Part shown: piece by piece, positions 8,844-17,772 of the stretch
Position numbering within the stretch: the stretch's first letter is position 1
How the letters are laid out: the number at the start of each line of letters is the position of its first letter
Assembly (NCBI GenBank): GCA_012518635.1
Contig: JAAYRT010000006.1
Location: forward strand, 1-39,562
Reading direction: 5' to 3'
From: Halanaerobiaceae bacterium
GTDB lineage: Bacteria > Bacillota > Halanaerobiia > Halanaerobiales > DTU029
DNA length: 39,562 nt
Translations under genes and position numbers: made by a program
Notes under the pieces: generated by a model
The model's input: the letters and a program-made list of their open reading frames with translations, nothing else
Told to the model about the DNA's origin: nothing
Databases searched by the model: none

Positions 8844-9518
8844 ATGCTGGTCCTATTGATAGCCCTATTTTTATTTTTGTTATTTTTCCTCATGACCTCT
8901 CTCAAGGTACGGATTCAGTACAGGCTGGAGGACAAGGATTTTACCTCGGTAACAGAAATAGATACCTGGTTTCTTGTAGCTGGTTTACCAATCAGGGTAT
9001 CCCTCCTGGAGAATCCCCTCCTTAATTTTTTCAGGGATTTCTTCCGGGGCCTTGATGATGTTTTCCGGCGGATCTGGTCAAGGGATAGAAAAGAGGATGT
9101 TGAGCAAGGGTTTGGGGCAGTTACAAAAGCCCTGGGCAGGCTGAAGGATTATTTGGCCTTGTTTTTTGACAGGGATTTACTCCATATCCTATCCAGCAAT
9201 CTGCATATCAGATGTCATTATCTCTACTGGAGGACTGAACAGGGCCTGACTGATCCTGCCTATACCGCGATTTTCAATGGTATAATCTGGACAGTCAAGG
9301 GAATCCTTTTAAAGATACTTGATGAGTTGGTCTATTTTGAGGAAGGGATTATACTGGATGTAATACCGGATTTCCATGAACTGAAGTTTTCGACCTCCTT
9401 CTGTGGAATATTTTCTCTCCCTCTGGGAAATATTATATATACGATTAGCAGGGTTTTTCTGCATAGAGCCGTTACTTCCATAAAGAATTGGAAATATAAT
9501 GCGACGGAGATTGTCTAA
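8844..9518 (+). CDS. DUF2953 domain protein (YtfI-like)
   Basis: A 224-residue protein with one strongly hydrophobic N-terminal helix, then a soluble region with the DUF2953 pattern KVRIQYRLEDKDF and a C-terminal block SFCGIFSLPLGNIIYT. It matches the Bacillus YtfI group, which is found beside ytfJ/gerW in sporulating Firmicutes; the same order holds here. I chose the ATG at 8844 rather than the TTG at 8841 because AGGAGTG stands 7 bases ahead of the ATG. Function is unknown. A membrane-attached role in spore formation is inferred from the neighbour only. Confidence 0.75.
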   Translation: MLVLLIALFLFLLFFLMTSLKVRIQYRLEDKDFTSVTEIDTWFLVAGLPIRVSLLENPLLNFFRDFFRGLDDVFRRIWSRDRKEDVEQGFGAVTKALGRLKDYLALFFDRDLLHILSSNLHIRCHYLYWRTEQGLTDPAYTAIFNGIIWTVKGILLKILDELVYFEEGIILDVIPDFHELKFSTSFCGIFSLPLGNIIYTISRVFLHRAVTSIKNWKYNATEIV

Positions 9519-9543
9519 GATCAGCCAGGGGAGGTTCGGGAAA

Positions 9544-9945
9544 ATGGGAGAACATCCGATTGAAAATTTGATGGATACAGCGATGAGCAATATCAAGAAC
9601 ATGGTTGATGTCAACACAATTGTGGGAGATCCGGTTGAGACAGTTGACGGGACTGTAATCATTCCCATCTCCAGGGTTTCCTTCGGCTTTGCTGCCGGCG
9701 GGGGAGAGATAAATACAGCGGGTAAGGGAAAGGATACAGAGGATAAAAAGCCCTTTGCCGGAGGCAGCGGTGCCGGAGTAAGCATCAATCCCATGGCCTT
9801 TTTGGTAGTGGGAAAGGAACAGGTCCGTTTATTGCCTGTAAACAATAATGCAGTGGTGGATAGAATAATCAATGTAGCCCCGGAAATCATGCAGCAGATA
9901 GAGAATATACTGGAAAAGTTTAAAGAAAAGCAGTGTAATCCATAA
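9544..9945 (+). CDS. gerW: Sporulation protein GerW/YtfJ
   Basis: HPIENLMDTAMSNIKNMVDV, NTIVGDPVETVDGTVIIPIS and a glycine-rich FGFAAGGGE block are diagnostic of the YtfJ (GerW) family. In Bacillus subtilis YtfJ is made in the forespore and is needed for normal spore germination. The ATG at 9544 is preferred over the one at 9499, which lies inside the upstream gene: AGGGGAGG at 9527-9534 serves 9544, and relatives start with MEHPIENL. The product is about 133 residues. The gene follows the ytfI-like gene after about 25 bases, so the pair is probably co-transcribed. Confidence 0.92.
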   Translation: MGEHPIENLMDTAMSNIKNMVDVNTIVGDPVETVDGTVIIPISRVSFGFAAGGGEINTAGKGKDTEDKKPFAGGSGAGVSINPMAFLVVGKEQVRLLPVNNNAVVDRIINVAPEIMQQIENILEKFKEKQCNP

Positions 9946-10007
9946 TATTTGTATATATCTCTTCATATACTTAAAAAGTGATAAGTTCTGAAATAGGTGG
10001 GATAATC

Positions 10008-11165
10008 TTGAAAAGGAACTTGTGCTTTTTAAGTATTTTTTTAATGACCTATATTACCCTGTCCAGTTTTAGCAGCCCTCTTCAGGTAGCTGCCATGCCG
10101 CAACTGTCGGCCAGATCAGCTGTTTTAATTGATGTGGAGACCGGCCAGGTCTTATATAATAAACACATGCACCTGAAGGCTTTTCCTGCAAGCCTGACCA
10201 AGGTTCTGACCACTATTATTGCCCTTGAGGAAGGGAATTCAAAGGAACTGGTGACAGTCAGCAGGCGGGCTGCCTATCAGGAGGGTTCCTCCATCTATCT
10301 ACGGGAAGGAGAGAAGATAAAGCTGGAAGATCTCCTCTATGGGGTCATGCTGGCATCCGGCAATGATGCTGCTGTTGCAGTTGCAGAACATATCGCCGGT
10401 TCTATAGAGGGATTTGCTGAATTAATGAATGAAAAAGCCAGGGAGATGGGGGCCCTGAATAGTAATTTTGTAAACCCAAGCGGTTTGCCGGATTCTGCCC
10501 ATTATTCAACAGCCTATGACCTGGCCATGATAATGCGTTATGCCCTGCAGAATGAAAAGTTCCGGGAGATTACAGGGACAAAGCAGAAGACCATCCCCTG
10601 GGCTGATAATGATTGGGGACGGGGCCTGAGGAATCATAATAAGCTCCTCTGGCAGTTTGATGATATAACAGGGGGAAAGACAGGTTATACAAAAGCTGCT
10701 GGCAGGTGTCTGATAGCCTCAGCCATAAAGGATGGCCGGGAGGTGGTGGCAGTTGTCTTAAATGATCCGGATGACTGGCTGGATATCCGCAAATTACTGG
10801 ACTTTGGCCTGGAAAATTTCAAAAGTATCCGGGTTGTGGAAAAAGGAGAACCAGTCTATAGCCTGGCCTGGGAGAAGACAGACAAGGGTAGGCTGGATTT
10901 GCTGGCTGCTGATTCCCTGGAACTTTTGGTTCCTGCTGCCGGTGAAGTAAGGGTGAAAAAACAGGTTTACCTGAAGGAAGACCTGAATTTACCGGTCCGA
11001 CAGGGGGAAGAGATGGGAATCCTTTGTTTTCTTGATGATTATAAGGTTATAGCAGAGACTCCGCTGGTGGCAGCAGAAGACCTGCATTATAATTCTATCT
11101 TTCTCCGTTTCTGGCACTGGCTCAGGGAAAAAACAGGGAAAAAGGGAGGATTATATTCATTGTAA
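10008..11165 (+). CDS. D-alanyl-D-alanine carboxypeptidase (S11 family, DacF/DacB-like)
   Basis: All three penicillin-binding motifs are present: SLTK (nucleophile S62, K65), SGN (about 117-119) and KTG (about 224-226), numbered from the chosen start. The enzyme trims the terminal D-alanine from cell-wall stem peptides and so limits cross-linking. The TTG at 10008 follows AGGTGG by 7 bases and gives a clean signal peptide: MKRN, a hydrophobic stretch, then QVAAMP as a probable cleavage zone; the GTG at 9978 would lengthen it without a better site. A C-terminal domain of about 100 residues includes a basic amphipathic end that could anchor it to the membrane. Its place after gerW suggests a spore cortex role, but a vegetative role is possible. 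Confidence 0.9.
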   Translation: MKRNLCFLSIFLMTYITLSSFSSPLQVAAMPQLSARSAVLIDVETGQVLYNKHMHLKAFPASLTKVLTTIIALEEGNSKELVTVSRRAAYQEGSSIYLREGEKIKLEDLLYGVMLASGNDAAVAVAEHIAGSIEGFAELMNEKAREMGALNSNFVNPSGLPDSAHYSTAYDLAMIMRYALQNEKFREITGTKQKTIPWADNDWGRGLRNHNKLLWQFDDITGGKTGYTKAAGRCLIASAIKDGREVVAVVLNDPDDWLDIRKLLDFGLENFKSIRVVEKGEPVYSLAWEKTDKGRLDLLAADSLELLVPAAGEVRVKKQVYLKEDLNLPVRQGEEMGILCFLDDYKVIAETPLVAAEDLHYNSIFLRFWHWLREKTGKKGGLYSL

Positions 11166-11221
11166 CAGAAGTATTTATTCAAGAGAGATTAATAATGAGG
11201 CCTTAATTATAGAAAAAATTG

Positions 11222-11250
11222 TTTACAGTCATTAGTTAATCATTTATAAT
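11222..11250 (+). promoter_or_regulatory. Sigma-A-type promoter for the pseudouridine synthase gene
   Basis: TTTACA at 11222-11227 and a perfect TATAAT at 11245-11250 are 17 bases apart. Transcription should start near 11257, about 19 bases before the ATG, leaving a short leader that carries GAGGTG. Confidence 0.75.
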
Positions 11251-11275
11251 TTAAGTAGTTATAGAGGTGTTATAG

Positions 11276-11980
11276 ATGGAGAGATTACAGAAAGTTATCG
11301 CCCAGGCAGGTATTGCCTCCAGGAGAAAGGCTGAAGAGCTGATTCTGGAGGGGAGAGTCAGGGTAAATGGAGAACCTGTCCGGGAACTGGGCATAAAGGT
11401 AACAGAAGATGACCTGGTTGAGGTAGATGGGAGGCCTGTCAGGGAGGAAAAAAAGGTCTACATCCTTTTAAATAAACCGGCAGGTTATATCAGTACAGTG
11501 GATGATCCCCGGGGGCGGAAAACTGTCCTGGACCTGGTGGCTGATGTAAAGGAGCGGGTTTACCCGGTAGGCAGGCTGGATTATGATACCAGCGGTCTTT
11601 TGATCCTGACCAATGATGGAGACCTGACCTATAAATTAACCCATCCTTCCTTTGAAGTAAAGAAAACCTACCTGGTAGAGGTAGAAGGCAATCCGAGGAA
11701 GGAACTGGAAAGACTGGAGCAGGGTGTTTTGCTCAGTGACGGGATGACAGCTCCAGCCCTTGTATCCAGGGTGAAGGCCGGGAAAGAGAGCACCAGTTTT
11801 CAACTGACCATTCATGAGGGAAGGAACCGGCAGGTGAGAAGGATGTGTGAAGCAATAGGTCATCCTGTAAAGAGTTTAAAAAGAATAAAGTTTGCCTTTC
11901 TGGAATTGGCTGATCTGCCTGAGGGGAAATATCGCTATTTGACTGAAAAAGAGATAAAAAACTTACAGGGACTGGCCTGA
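11276..11980 (+). CDS. rluB: Ribosomal large-subunit pseudouridine synthase, RluB/RsuA family
   Basis: An N-terminal S4 RNA-binding domain (RLQKVIAQAGIASRRKAEELI, about 3-23, with RVNG) is followed by the synthase domain. The catalytic aspartate is D102 in GRLDYDTSGLLILT, and the motifs LLNKPAG and EGRNRQVRRMCEAIGHPV complete the family pattern. The enzyme converts a uridine in 23S rRNA to pseudouridine; RluB is more likely than RsuA in Firmicutes, but the exact site cannot be read from sequence. At 234 residues it is typical. It has its own promoter just upstream and a terminator about 55 bases downstream. Confidence 0.92.
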   Translation: MERLQKVIAQAGIASRRKAEELILEGRVRVNGEPVRELGIKVTEDDLVEVDGRPVREEKKVYILLNKPAGYISTVDDPRGRKTVLDLVADVKERVYPVGRLDYDTSGLLILTNDGDLTYKLTHPSFEVKKTYLVEVEGNPRKELERLEQGVLLSDGMTAPALVSRVKAGKESTSFQLTIHEGRNRQVRRMCEAIGHPVKSLKRIKFAFLELADLPEGKYRYLTEKEIKNLQGLA

Positions 11981-12035
11981 AATGAATGCAGGATTTTTAT
12001 TTTTTATAAAGAATATATAAATTATAGAATTTCTT

Positions 12036-12064
12036 AACCTATCCAGTAAAGGATAGGTTTTTAT
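12036..12064 (+). terminator. Intrinsic terminator after rluB, directly upstream of smc
   Basis: AACCTATCC (12036-12044) pairs perfectly with GGATAGGTT (12051-12059) around a 6-base loop, and TTTTT follows at 12058-12062. The smc ATG is only 24 bases beyond the hairpin, so there is no room for a promoter in between. smc must therefore rely on read-through or on a promoter lying before the hairpin. Confidence 0.8.
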
Positions 12065-12087
12065 CTTGTAGACTGGGGTGAAAATTA

Positions 12088-15000
12088 ATGTTCCTGAAAA
12101 AAGTAAAAATAGACGGGTTTAAATCTTTTGCCAATCCTATATTAATAGATTTTCCCGCCCCTTTAGCAGCTATAGTCGGCCCCAATGGCAGTGGGAAGAG
12201 TAATGTTATTGATGCCATTAGATGGGCCCTTGGTGAACAGAGTGCTAAAAGCCTGCGTGGCGGTAAGATGTCTGATATTATTTTTGCCGGCAGTGCTGAT
12301 TATAAAGCCCTGGACAGGGCCAGTGTTACCCTTTATATTGATAATTCAAAAAAGATCCTTCCCGCTCCTGAGAGGGAAATCAGAATCAGGCGTTGTGTGA
12401 ATAGGGAGGGCCAGAGTGATTATTACATAAATGGACAACCCTGCCGTCTGAAGGATATCAGGGAATTATTGATGGATACCGGTCTTGGTAATGAATCATA
12501 TTCTATTGTGGAACAGGGGAAAATCGATGCCATTCTCAGCAGCAAACCTGAAAAATTGCGGGGTTTATTTGAAGAGGCTGCCGGGATAGTCAAACATAAG
12601 ACCCGGAAGGAAGAGGCAGAGAAGAGACTGGAGGAGACCAGAAAGGACTTACAGCGGGTTAAGGACCTGATCTGGGAACTGGAAAAACAACTGAGGCCCA
12701 TGAAAAGGTCTGCAGAGAAGTTACAAAAATACAGGAGATTCAGGGATGAACTGGAGAAACTGGAGGTTAACCTCTTACTGGATCAATGGGAAGAGAATGA
12801 GAGGATACTCCTTGATGGTAAGAAGGATGAAGAATCCTTACAAAACAGGCTTACAGAACTGGAAATGAGGGTGGAGGAAACAGCCAGGCTCCTGTCAGAA
12901 AAGGCAGAGGAATTACGACAGGAAGAGGCAGCAGTAGAAGAACTGCAAAACAAACTCTACCTGCTCAGGAGCAGGAAGGAAGAGGCTGCCAATCAGTTGC
13001 AGATACTGGAGGAAAGGGATAGCGGATTACGCAGGGAAAGGGAAAACCACCTGCGGCAGCTGGATAATATGCAGGCTGACCTGGCCCGGAGCAGGAGAAA
13101 GGAAGAAGAACTGGAGGCCAGGTTAAGTGAACTGTCCCGGCTGGAGGAGGAGATTAATGGGACCTTACAGGCCCTGGAGAAAGAATTAAGGGGAATTAAG
13201 GACCTTATCAATGTAAAAAAAGATGAACTGCACCAGAGACGGGATTTTATCTTCAGTGAGAACCTGGAACTGAAGGAACTCCAGTCGGAGCTGGAACAGA
13301 GAAGGGAAAAGGGCCGTTTTCTGGAAAGAGAGATAGAAAGACTGGCTGACAGGAGGAAACTGGTTTCCGGGGAATTTGATGAAAATCTCCTGAAGAGAAA
13401 GGAACTGCTGGAGCAGAGGAATACATTAGAGGCTGAATTTCTGAGCACCAGGCAGGATTTATTGTCCTGCCAGAAAAGGGAAGCAGAGTTAGCAGCAGAA
13501 ATAAGGAAAGAAGAGGAGAAATTAGAAACTATAAAAAACCAGTATAATCATAGCAGCTCCCATTTGAAATTATTACAGGAGATGGAAGATGATTATGAAG
13601 GTTATTACCGGGGAGTAAGGAATGTCCTGCAGCAGCGGGATAAGCTGCCTGGTATCAGAGGGGTTATAGCTGACCTGATCCAGGTAGATAAAAGATATGA
13701 ACTGGCTATTGAAACAGCCCTGGGCGGCAGGCTGCAGAATATTGTCACTGAGGATGATGCTGCTGCCAAAAGGGCAGTCAAGTTTTTGAAAGAGAGGAAG
13801 GGTGGTAAGGCAACCTTTCTGCCCTTAAATATGGTCAGGGGCAGCCAGGCCAGGATAGAGAAGGCCGGACTGGATAAGCTGCCGGGTTTTATCGGCCTGG
13901 CTACTGATCTTGTTACTTATTCACCTGAGCTGGAAGGGATAATCCAGAGTTTACTGGGAAGGACCCTTGTTGCGGAGAATATCGATACTGCGGTGGAGAT
14001 TGCCAAAGAGTTAAAGGGCAGTTTACAGATTGTAACCCTGGAGGGTGATTATATTAGTTCCGGCGGAGCTATTACCGGCGGCAGCCAGAGCAGTACTAAA
14101 CCTGGCATCCTGGGCCGCAGCCGGGAGATCAATGAGCTGAAAGACAAACTGAGGGAACTGGCTGTAGTATTCGAAAATGAGAAGGCCAACCTGGAGGAAT
14201 TGCGGCAGGCCAGGGAAGAACTTTTACAATTGGCCAGGGAAAAGGAAGAAGAGCTGAAGAGACTGGAATTTGCGAAAAATGATTTGAATAAGGATATAAT
14301 AAATCTGGATAAGGAAAGCAGCCGGCTGGAGAGAGAGCTGGAGCTTATCGATAAGGATTTTGAGGAATATCACAGCCAGCTGGGCCTGAATGATAATAAA
14401 CTGCAGCGGCTGGAACAGGAACTTTCCATCATCAATGATGAGCAATTCCGGGAGAGGGAGGAACTCGGCCAGAAAGAAGGGGAAATCCGGAAGCTGGAAG
14501 AAGAGGAAGAAGAAAAGAACAGGAAATTGACAGAAATAAAAATAGAGCTGGCCACTGTCCAGCAGGAGAAGGACAGCCTGCAGCGGGAACAGGAGGAGCT
14601 GGAGGATGATTTTGCTAACCTGAGGAAAAGGGAGCAGGATTTACAGAAGGTTTTACAGGAGATTGAAGATAAACTGCTCGCTATTGCTGAACGCCAGGTT
14701 GAGTTGGAGGAAATGGAAAGGAATTTTGCCCGGGAGAGCCTGGAAGTGGAGGCAGAATATAATAAACAGGCGGCAGCCTTACAGGTAAAAGAAGAGCATC
14801 TTAGGGGCCTCCAGGAAGGCTATAATAAAGACCAGCTGGATTTAAATAAGATAAGGGAAGAGTATCATAGGGTCAGCTTCAAGGTAAGCAGGCTGGAGGA
14901 TAAAAAGAACCAGATAGAGGAACGCCTGCAGGAAGAATATGAGGTTGAGCCGGAAAAGTGTTTCCAGGACAGGTTCCGGATAGAGAACCAGGCCCTGGTC

Positions 15001-15645
15001 AGCCAGAGGGTGCAGGAACTGAGGGACAGTATTAAAAAACTGGGTCCCATAAACCTGGCTGCTGCTGAGGAGTATGAGGATTTGAAAAAACGGCTGGATT
15101 ACCTGAAGGAACAGAAGGATGACCTCATACAGGCAAAAGAATCCGTAGTTAAGGTTATTGAAGAATTGGAAAGGAGTATGAGTTCCCTCTTCTATCAGAC
15201 CTTTGTAGCTGTAAAGGAAGAGTTTGAAAAGACCTTCCAGGAGTTATTCAATGGTGGCAAGGCTGAATTGTACCTGACCAGGCCGGAGAACCTGATGGAG
15301 ACCGGTGTTGAAATTGAGGCCCAGCCGCCAGGCAAGCAGTTAAAGAACCTGACCCTGATGTCAGGAGGAGAGAGGGCCCTTACTGCTATTGCCCTGGTCT
15401 TTGCCTTTTTACGGGTCAATCCCAGCCCGCTTTATATACTTGACGAGATTGATGCTCCCCTGGATGATGCCAATGTCAGGAGGTTTGTCAATTATTTGAA
15501 AACCTATTCCCAGGATGCCCAGTTTCTCGTGGTTACCCATAATAAAGTCATGATGTCAGAAGCAGATATAATCTATGGTGTGACTATGGAAGAAAAGGGA
15601 GTTTCCAAGATCGTTTCTTTAAGGCTTGATGAAGAAATTGCCTGA
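12088..15645 (+). CDS. smc: Chromosome segregation protein Smc
   Basis: A full-length 1185-residue SMC ATPase. The Walker A motif GPNGSGKSNV lies at 31-40 in the N-terminal head, followed by ALGEQSAKSLRGG. Long coiled coils run from about 165 to 515 and 665 to 1020, separated by a hinge that includes GVIADLI, ALGGRLQNIV and the glycine-rich GGAITGGSQSS. The C-terminal head has the signature MSGGERALTAIAL (near 1090) and Walker B YILDEIDAPLDD (near 1116). It partners with ScpA and ScpB, encoded about 4 kb upstream, to load at origin-proximal sites and compact the chromosome. GGGGTGA precedes the ATG. ftsY follows after 99 bases. Confidence 0.98.
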   Translation: MFLKKVKIDGFKSFANPILIDFPAPLAAIVGPNGSGKSNVIDAIRWALGEQSAKSLRGGKMSDIIFAGSADYKALDRASVTLYIDNSKKILPAPEREIRIRRCVNREGQSDYYINGQPCRLKDIRELLMDTGLGNESYSIVEQGKIDAILSSKPEKLRGLFEEAAGIVKHKTRKEEAEKRLEETRKDLQRVKDLIWELEKQLRPMKRSAEKLQKYRRFRDELEKLEVNLLLDQWEENERILLDGKKDEESLQNRLTELEMRVEETARLLSEKAEELRQEEAAVEELQNKLYLLRSRKEEAANQLQILEERDSGLRRERENHLRQLDNMQADLARSRRKEEELEARLSELSRLEEEINGTLQALEKELRGIKDLINVKKDELHQRRDFIFSENLELKELQSELEQRREKGRFLEREIERLADRRKLVSGEFDENLLKRKELLEQRNTLEAEFLSTRQDLLSCQKREAELAAEIRKEEEKLETIKNQYNHSSSHLKLLQEMEDDYEGYYRGVRNVLQQRDKLPGIRGVIADLIQVDKRYELAIETALGGRLQNIVTEDDAAAKRAVKFLKERKGGKATFLPLNMVRGSQARIEKAGLDKLPGFIGLATDLVTYSPELEGIIQSLLGRTLVAENIDTAVEIAKELKGSLQIVTLEGDYISSGGAITGGSQSSTKPGILGRSREINELKDKLRELAVVFENEKANLEELRQAREELLQLAREKEEELKRLEFAKNDLNKDIINLDKESSRLERELELIDKDFEEYHSQLGLNDNKLQRLEQELSIINDEQFREREELGQKEGEIRKLEEEEEEKNRKLTEIKIELATVQQEKDSLQREQEELEDDFANLRKREQDLQKVLQEIEDKLLAIAERQVELEEMERNFARESLEVEAEYNKQAAALQVKEEHLRGLQEGYNKDQLDLNKIREEYHRVSFKVSRLEDKKNQIEERLQEEYEVEPEKCFQDRFRIENQALVSQRVQELRDSIKKLGPINLAAAEEYEDLKKRLDYLKEQKDDLIQAKESVVKVIEELERSMSSLFYQTFVAVKEEFEKTFQELFNGGKAELYLTRPENLMETGVEIEAQPPGKQLKNLTLMSGGERALTAIALVFAFLRVNPSPLYILDEIDAPLDDANVRRFVNYLKTYSQDAQFLVVTHNKVMMSEADIIYGVTMEEKGVSKIVSLRLDEEIA

Positions 15646-15744
15646 AAAAGCCAATAAAGAAGATGCTAATATATGCTAAAAAAAAGCTGTTCTAATAATA
15701 TTGCCTGATAGTGGAAATAAATAAATTAAAAAGGAGTAATGCAG

Positions 15745-16773
15745 ATGTTGAATTTTTTTAAGAGGGATAAGGATAAAAAAGAGCAGAAACTTGAAGATGT
15801 AATAGAAGATAAAAATAGAGAAAAATCTGTTGAGAGTGAAGGGGAAGGGAAAAAGGAAAAACAGGGCCTTTTTAGCAGATTGAAATCCGGCCTGAGTAAG
15901 ACCAGGGATGGGTTTATAAATCAGGTCAGCAGTCTATTTGCTTCCTATGGTAGGATAGATGATGAACTTTTTGAGGAACTGGAAGAGATTTTGATCCAGG
16001 CTGATGTAGGTGTAAGGACTACCATTCAGCTGGTAGAGGAACTGAAGGAACGGGTGGAAGAGGAAGGAATCAAGGAACCGGAAAAATTGAATGAGCTTTT
16101 CAGGGAACAATTGACTGAGCTTCTGAAGGCAGAATACACCAGATTGGAACTGGCAGATGGCCTGAATATATTAATGGTGGTTGGGGTAAATGGTGTAGGA
16201 AAGACCACCACCATAGCCAAGATTGCCCAGAGATATAAGAATGAAGGGAAGAGTGTCCTTCTTGCTGCCGGTGATACCTTCAGGGCTGCGGCCATAGACC
16301 AGCTGCGGGTCTGGAGTGAACGGATTGGAGTCAATCTCATTGCCCAGCAGGAGGGGGCAGATGCGGCAGCAGTTGCCTATGATGCTGTCCAGGCAGCTAA
16401 AGCCAGGGATGTTGACCTCCTGATTGTGGATACTGCCGGCCGCCTCCATACCCAGAAGAATCTCATGGAGGAGTTAAAGAAGGTAAAGAGGGTTATCGAA
16501 AGGGAGGGGGAAGGAAGCAATATTCAGGTCCTGTTGGTCCTGGATGCCACCACTGGACAGAATGCCATCAATCAGGCCAGGTTATTCCATGAGGCCATTA
16601 ATGTTGACGGTATTGCCTTGACCAAACTGGATGGCACAGCAAAGGGCGGTATTGTAGTTGCTATAAAAAATGAATTGGGTATTCCCATTAAATTAATCGG
16701 TGTGGGTGAAGCAGCAGAAGACTTACAGGATTTCAAGGCGGAAGACTTTGTGAAGGCCCTATTTATAGATTAA
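15745..16773 (+). CDS. ftsY: Signal recognition particle receptor FtsY
   Basis: A short, charged N-terminal region of about 45 residues precedes the NG GTPase domain. G1 is GVNGVGKTT (about 147-155), then DTFRAAA, DTAGRLHT (about 229) and the specificity motif TKLDGTAKGG (about 293). The end GVGEAAEDLQDF is the usual closing motif. It docks ribosome-SRP complexes to the Sec translocon through the paired GTPase Ffh, encoded at 19619. I chose the ATG at 15745 because AAGGAG at 15731-15736 is 8 bases ahead of it and only 2 ahead of the ATG at 15739. The product is 342 residues. Confidence 0.96.
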   Translation: MLNFFKRDKDKKEQKLEDVIEDKNREKSVESEGEGKKEKQGLFSRLKSGLSKTRDGFINQVSSLFASYGRIDDELFEELEEILIQADVGVRTTIQLVEELKERVEEEGIKEPEKLNELFREQLTELLKAEYTRLELADGLNILMVVGVNGVGKTTTIAKIAQRYKNEGKSVLLAAGDTFRAAAIDQLRVWSERIGVNLIAQQEGADAAAVAYDAVQAAKARDVDLLIVDTAGRLHTQKNLMEELKKVKRVIEREGEGSNIQVLLVLDATTGQNAINQARLFHEAINVDGIALTKLDGTAKGGIVVAIKNELGIPIKLIGVGEAAEDLQDFKAEDFVKALFID

Positions 16774-16788
16774 TGGAGATGAAGTCTT

Positions 16789-17559
16789 ATGCGGATAGGA
16801 TTTTTTGATTCCGGTATAGGCGGGCTTACTGTCCTTTATGATTCCCTGCGTTTGCTGGAAGACCAGGATTATATATATTATGCAGATATAGAGAATGTTC
16901 CCTATGGTACCAAGGATAAGGAGCTGGTAAAGGAGTATATCTTTACTGCCATTGATTTTATCATCAGGCAGGGGGTGGATGCCCTGGTCCTGGCCTGTAA
17001 TACTGCCACCAGTATTGCTGTCAGGGAATTAAGGGCCAGATATCAGATTCCCATTATTGGAATGGAACCGGCAGTAAAACCGGCTGTAAAGAATTCCAGA
17101 GAGAAGAGGGTGCTGGTACTGGCTACCCCCCTGACCCTGAAAGAGGATAAGTATGAGGATCTGGTCTCCAGGGTGGACCAGAATCATATAGTGGATTCTT
17201 TACCCCTGCCGGGTCTGGTAGAGTTTGCTGAAAATTATCGTTTCGAGGAACCGGCAGTAGAGGAGTATCTACGGAGGAAACTGGCTCCTTTTGACCTGGA
17301 GAAATACGGTACCATCGTCCTGGGTTGTACCCATTTCCTTTATTTCAAAAAAATGTTCCGACAGATTTTTCCTCCAGGGGTGGAGATAATAGATGGCCAT
17401 GAGGGAACCATCAGGCATCTGGCTAAAATCATGCAGATTCCACTGCGGCAGGAAGGGGTTAACCCTATTGATCTGCTGGACAGGCATGTCAGCCTGTATT
17501 TATCAGGAATAGAGGGAGACAGGGAAATCCTGCGAAAATATTTTGCTGTTCTTCAATGA
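16789..17559 (+). CDS. murI: Glutamate racemase
   Basis: The two catalytic cysteines are C70 in LACNTATS and C180 in GCTHF, with D7 in FFDSGIGGLT binding the substrate amine region and YYADIENVPYG close by. The 256-residue length is typical. It converts L- to D-glutamate for peptidoglycan stem peptides in the cytoplasm. The gene lies 15 bases after ftsY, so it is probably on the same transcript; TGGAGATGA lies before the ATG. Confidence 0.95.
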   Translation: MRIGFFDSGIGGLTVLYDSLRLLEDQDYIYYADIENVPYGTKDKELVKEYIFTAIDFIIRQGVDALVLACNTATSIAVRELRARYQIPIIGMEPAVKPAVKNSREKRVLVLATPLTLKEDKYEDLVSRVDQNHIVDSLPLPGLVEFAENYRFEEPAVEEYLRRKLAPFDLEKYGTIVLGCTHFLYFKKMFRQIFPPGVEIIDGHEGTIRHLAKIMQIPLRQEGVNPIDLLDRHVSLYLSGIEGDREILRKYFAVLQ

Positions 17560-17690
17560 TTTCTGCTTATTCCTGAAGTTTTTTTCAAAAAAAAATTCTT
17601 GTATTAAAATTATTATTGTGATATCATCTTAAAAAAGCAAATATACATTTATTAAATTGCCGGACTATAGTTAAGGTCTTTTTATTTTTC

Positions 17691-17699
17691 TGTTACAAT
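17691..17699 (+). promoter_or_regulatory. Extended -10 promoter for the citrate synthase gene
   Basis: TGTTACAAT at 17691-17699 fits the TGnTATAAT extended -10 pattern, with no clear -35. A second candidate upstream is TTGTAT (17599-17604), 17 bases, then TATCAT (17622-17627). Either would drive the gene at 17773. The rest of the 213-base gap after murI is A/T-rich and shows no gene. Confidence 0.5.
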
Positions 17700-17772
17700 C
17701 AGTATGGGAGTAGGACAGAAGAAAGTAACAGAAGGAAGATTAAATTAGGCGGAGAAGGAGTGAGTAGAAATT

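Noticed and set aside
9309-9890. Minus-strand open frame of 193 codons over the ytfI-like and gerW genes
   Set aside because: It is antisense to two recognised genes, is low-complexity and Ser/Pro-rich, and matches no family.
12600-15050. Repeated glutamate- and leucine-rich segments as possible DNA repeats
   Set aside because: They are the heptad pattern of the Smc coiled coil, not nucleotide repeats.
15663-15679. Direct repeat ATGCTAA twice with a 10-base period before ftsY
   Set aside because: Only two short A/T-rich copies, with no promoter in a useful relation to them; chance is likely.
17578-17598. Possible terminator after murI in the TTTTTTTCAAAAAAAAA stretch
   Set aside because: The pairing would be only A-T with a minimal loop, too weak for an intrinsic terminator call.
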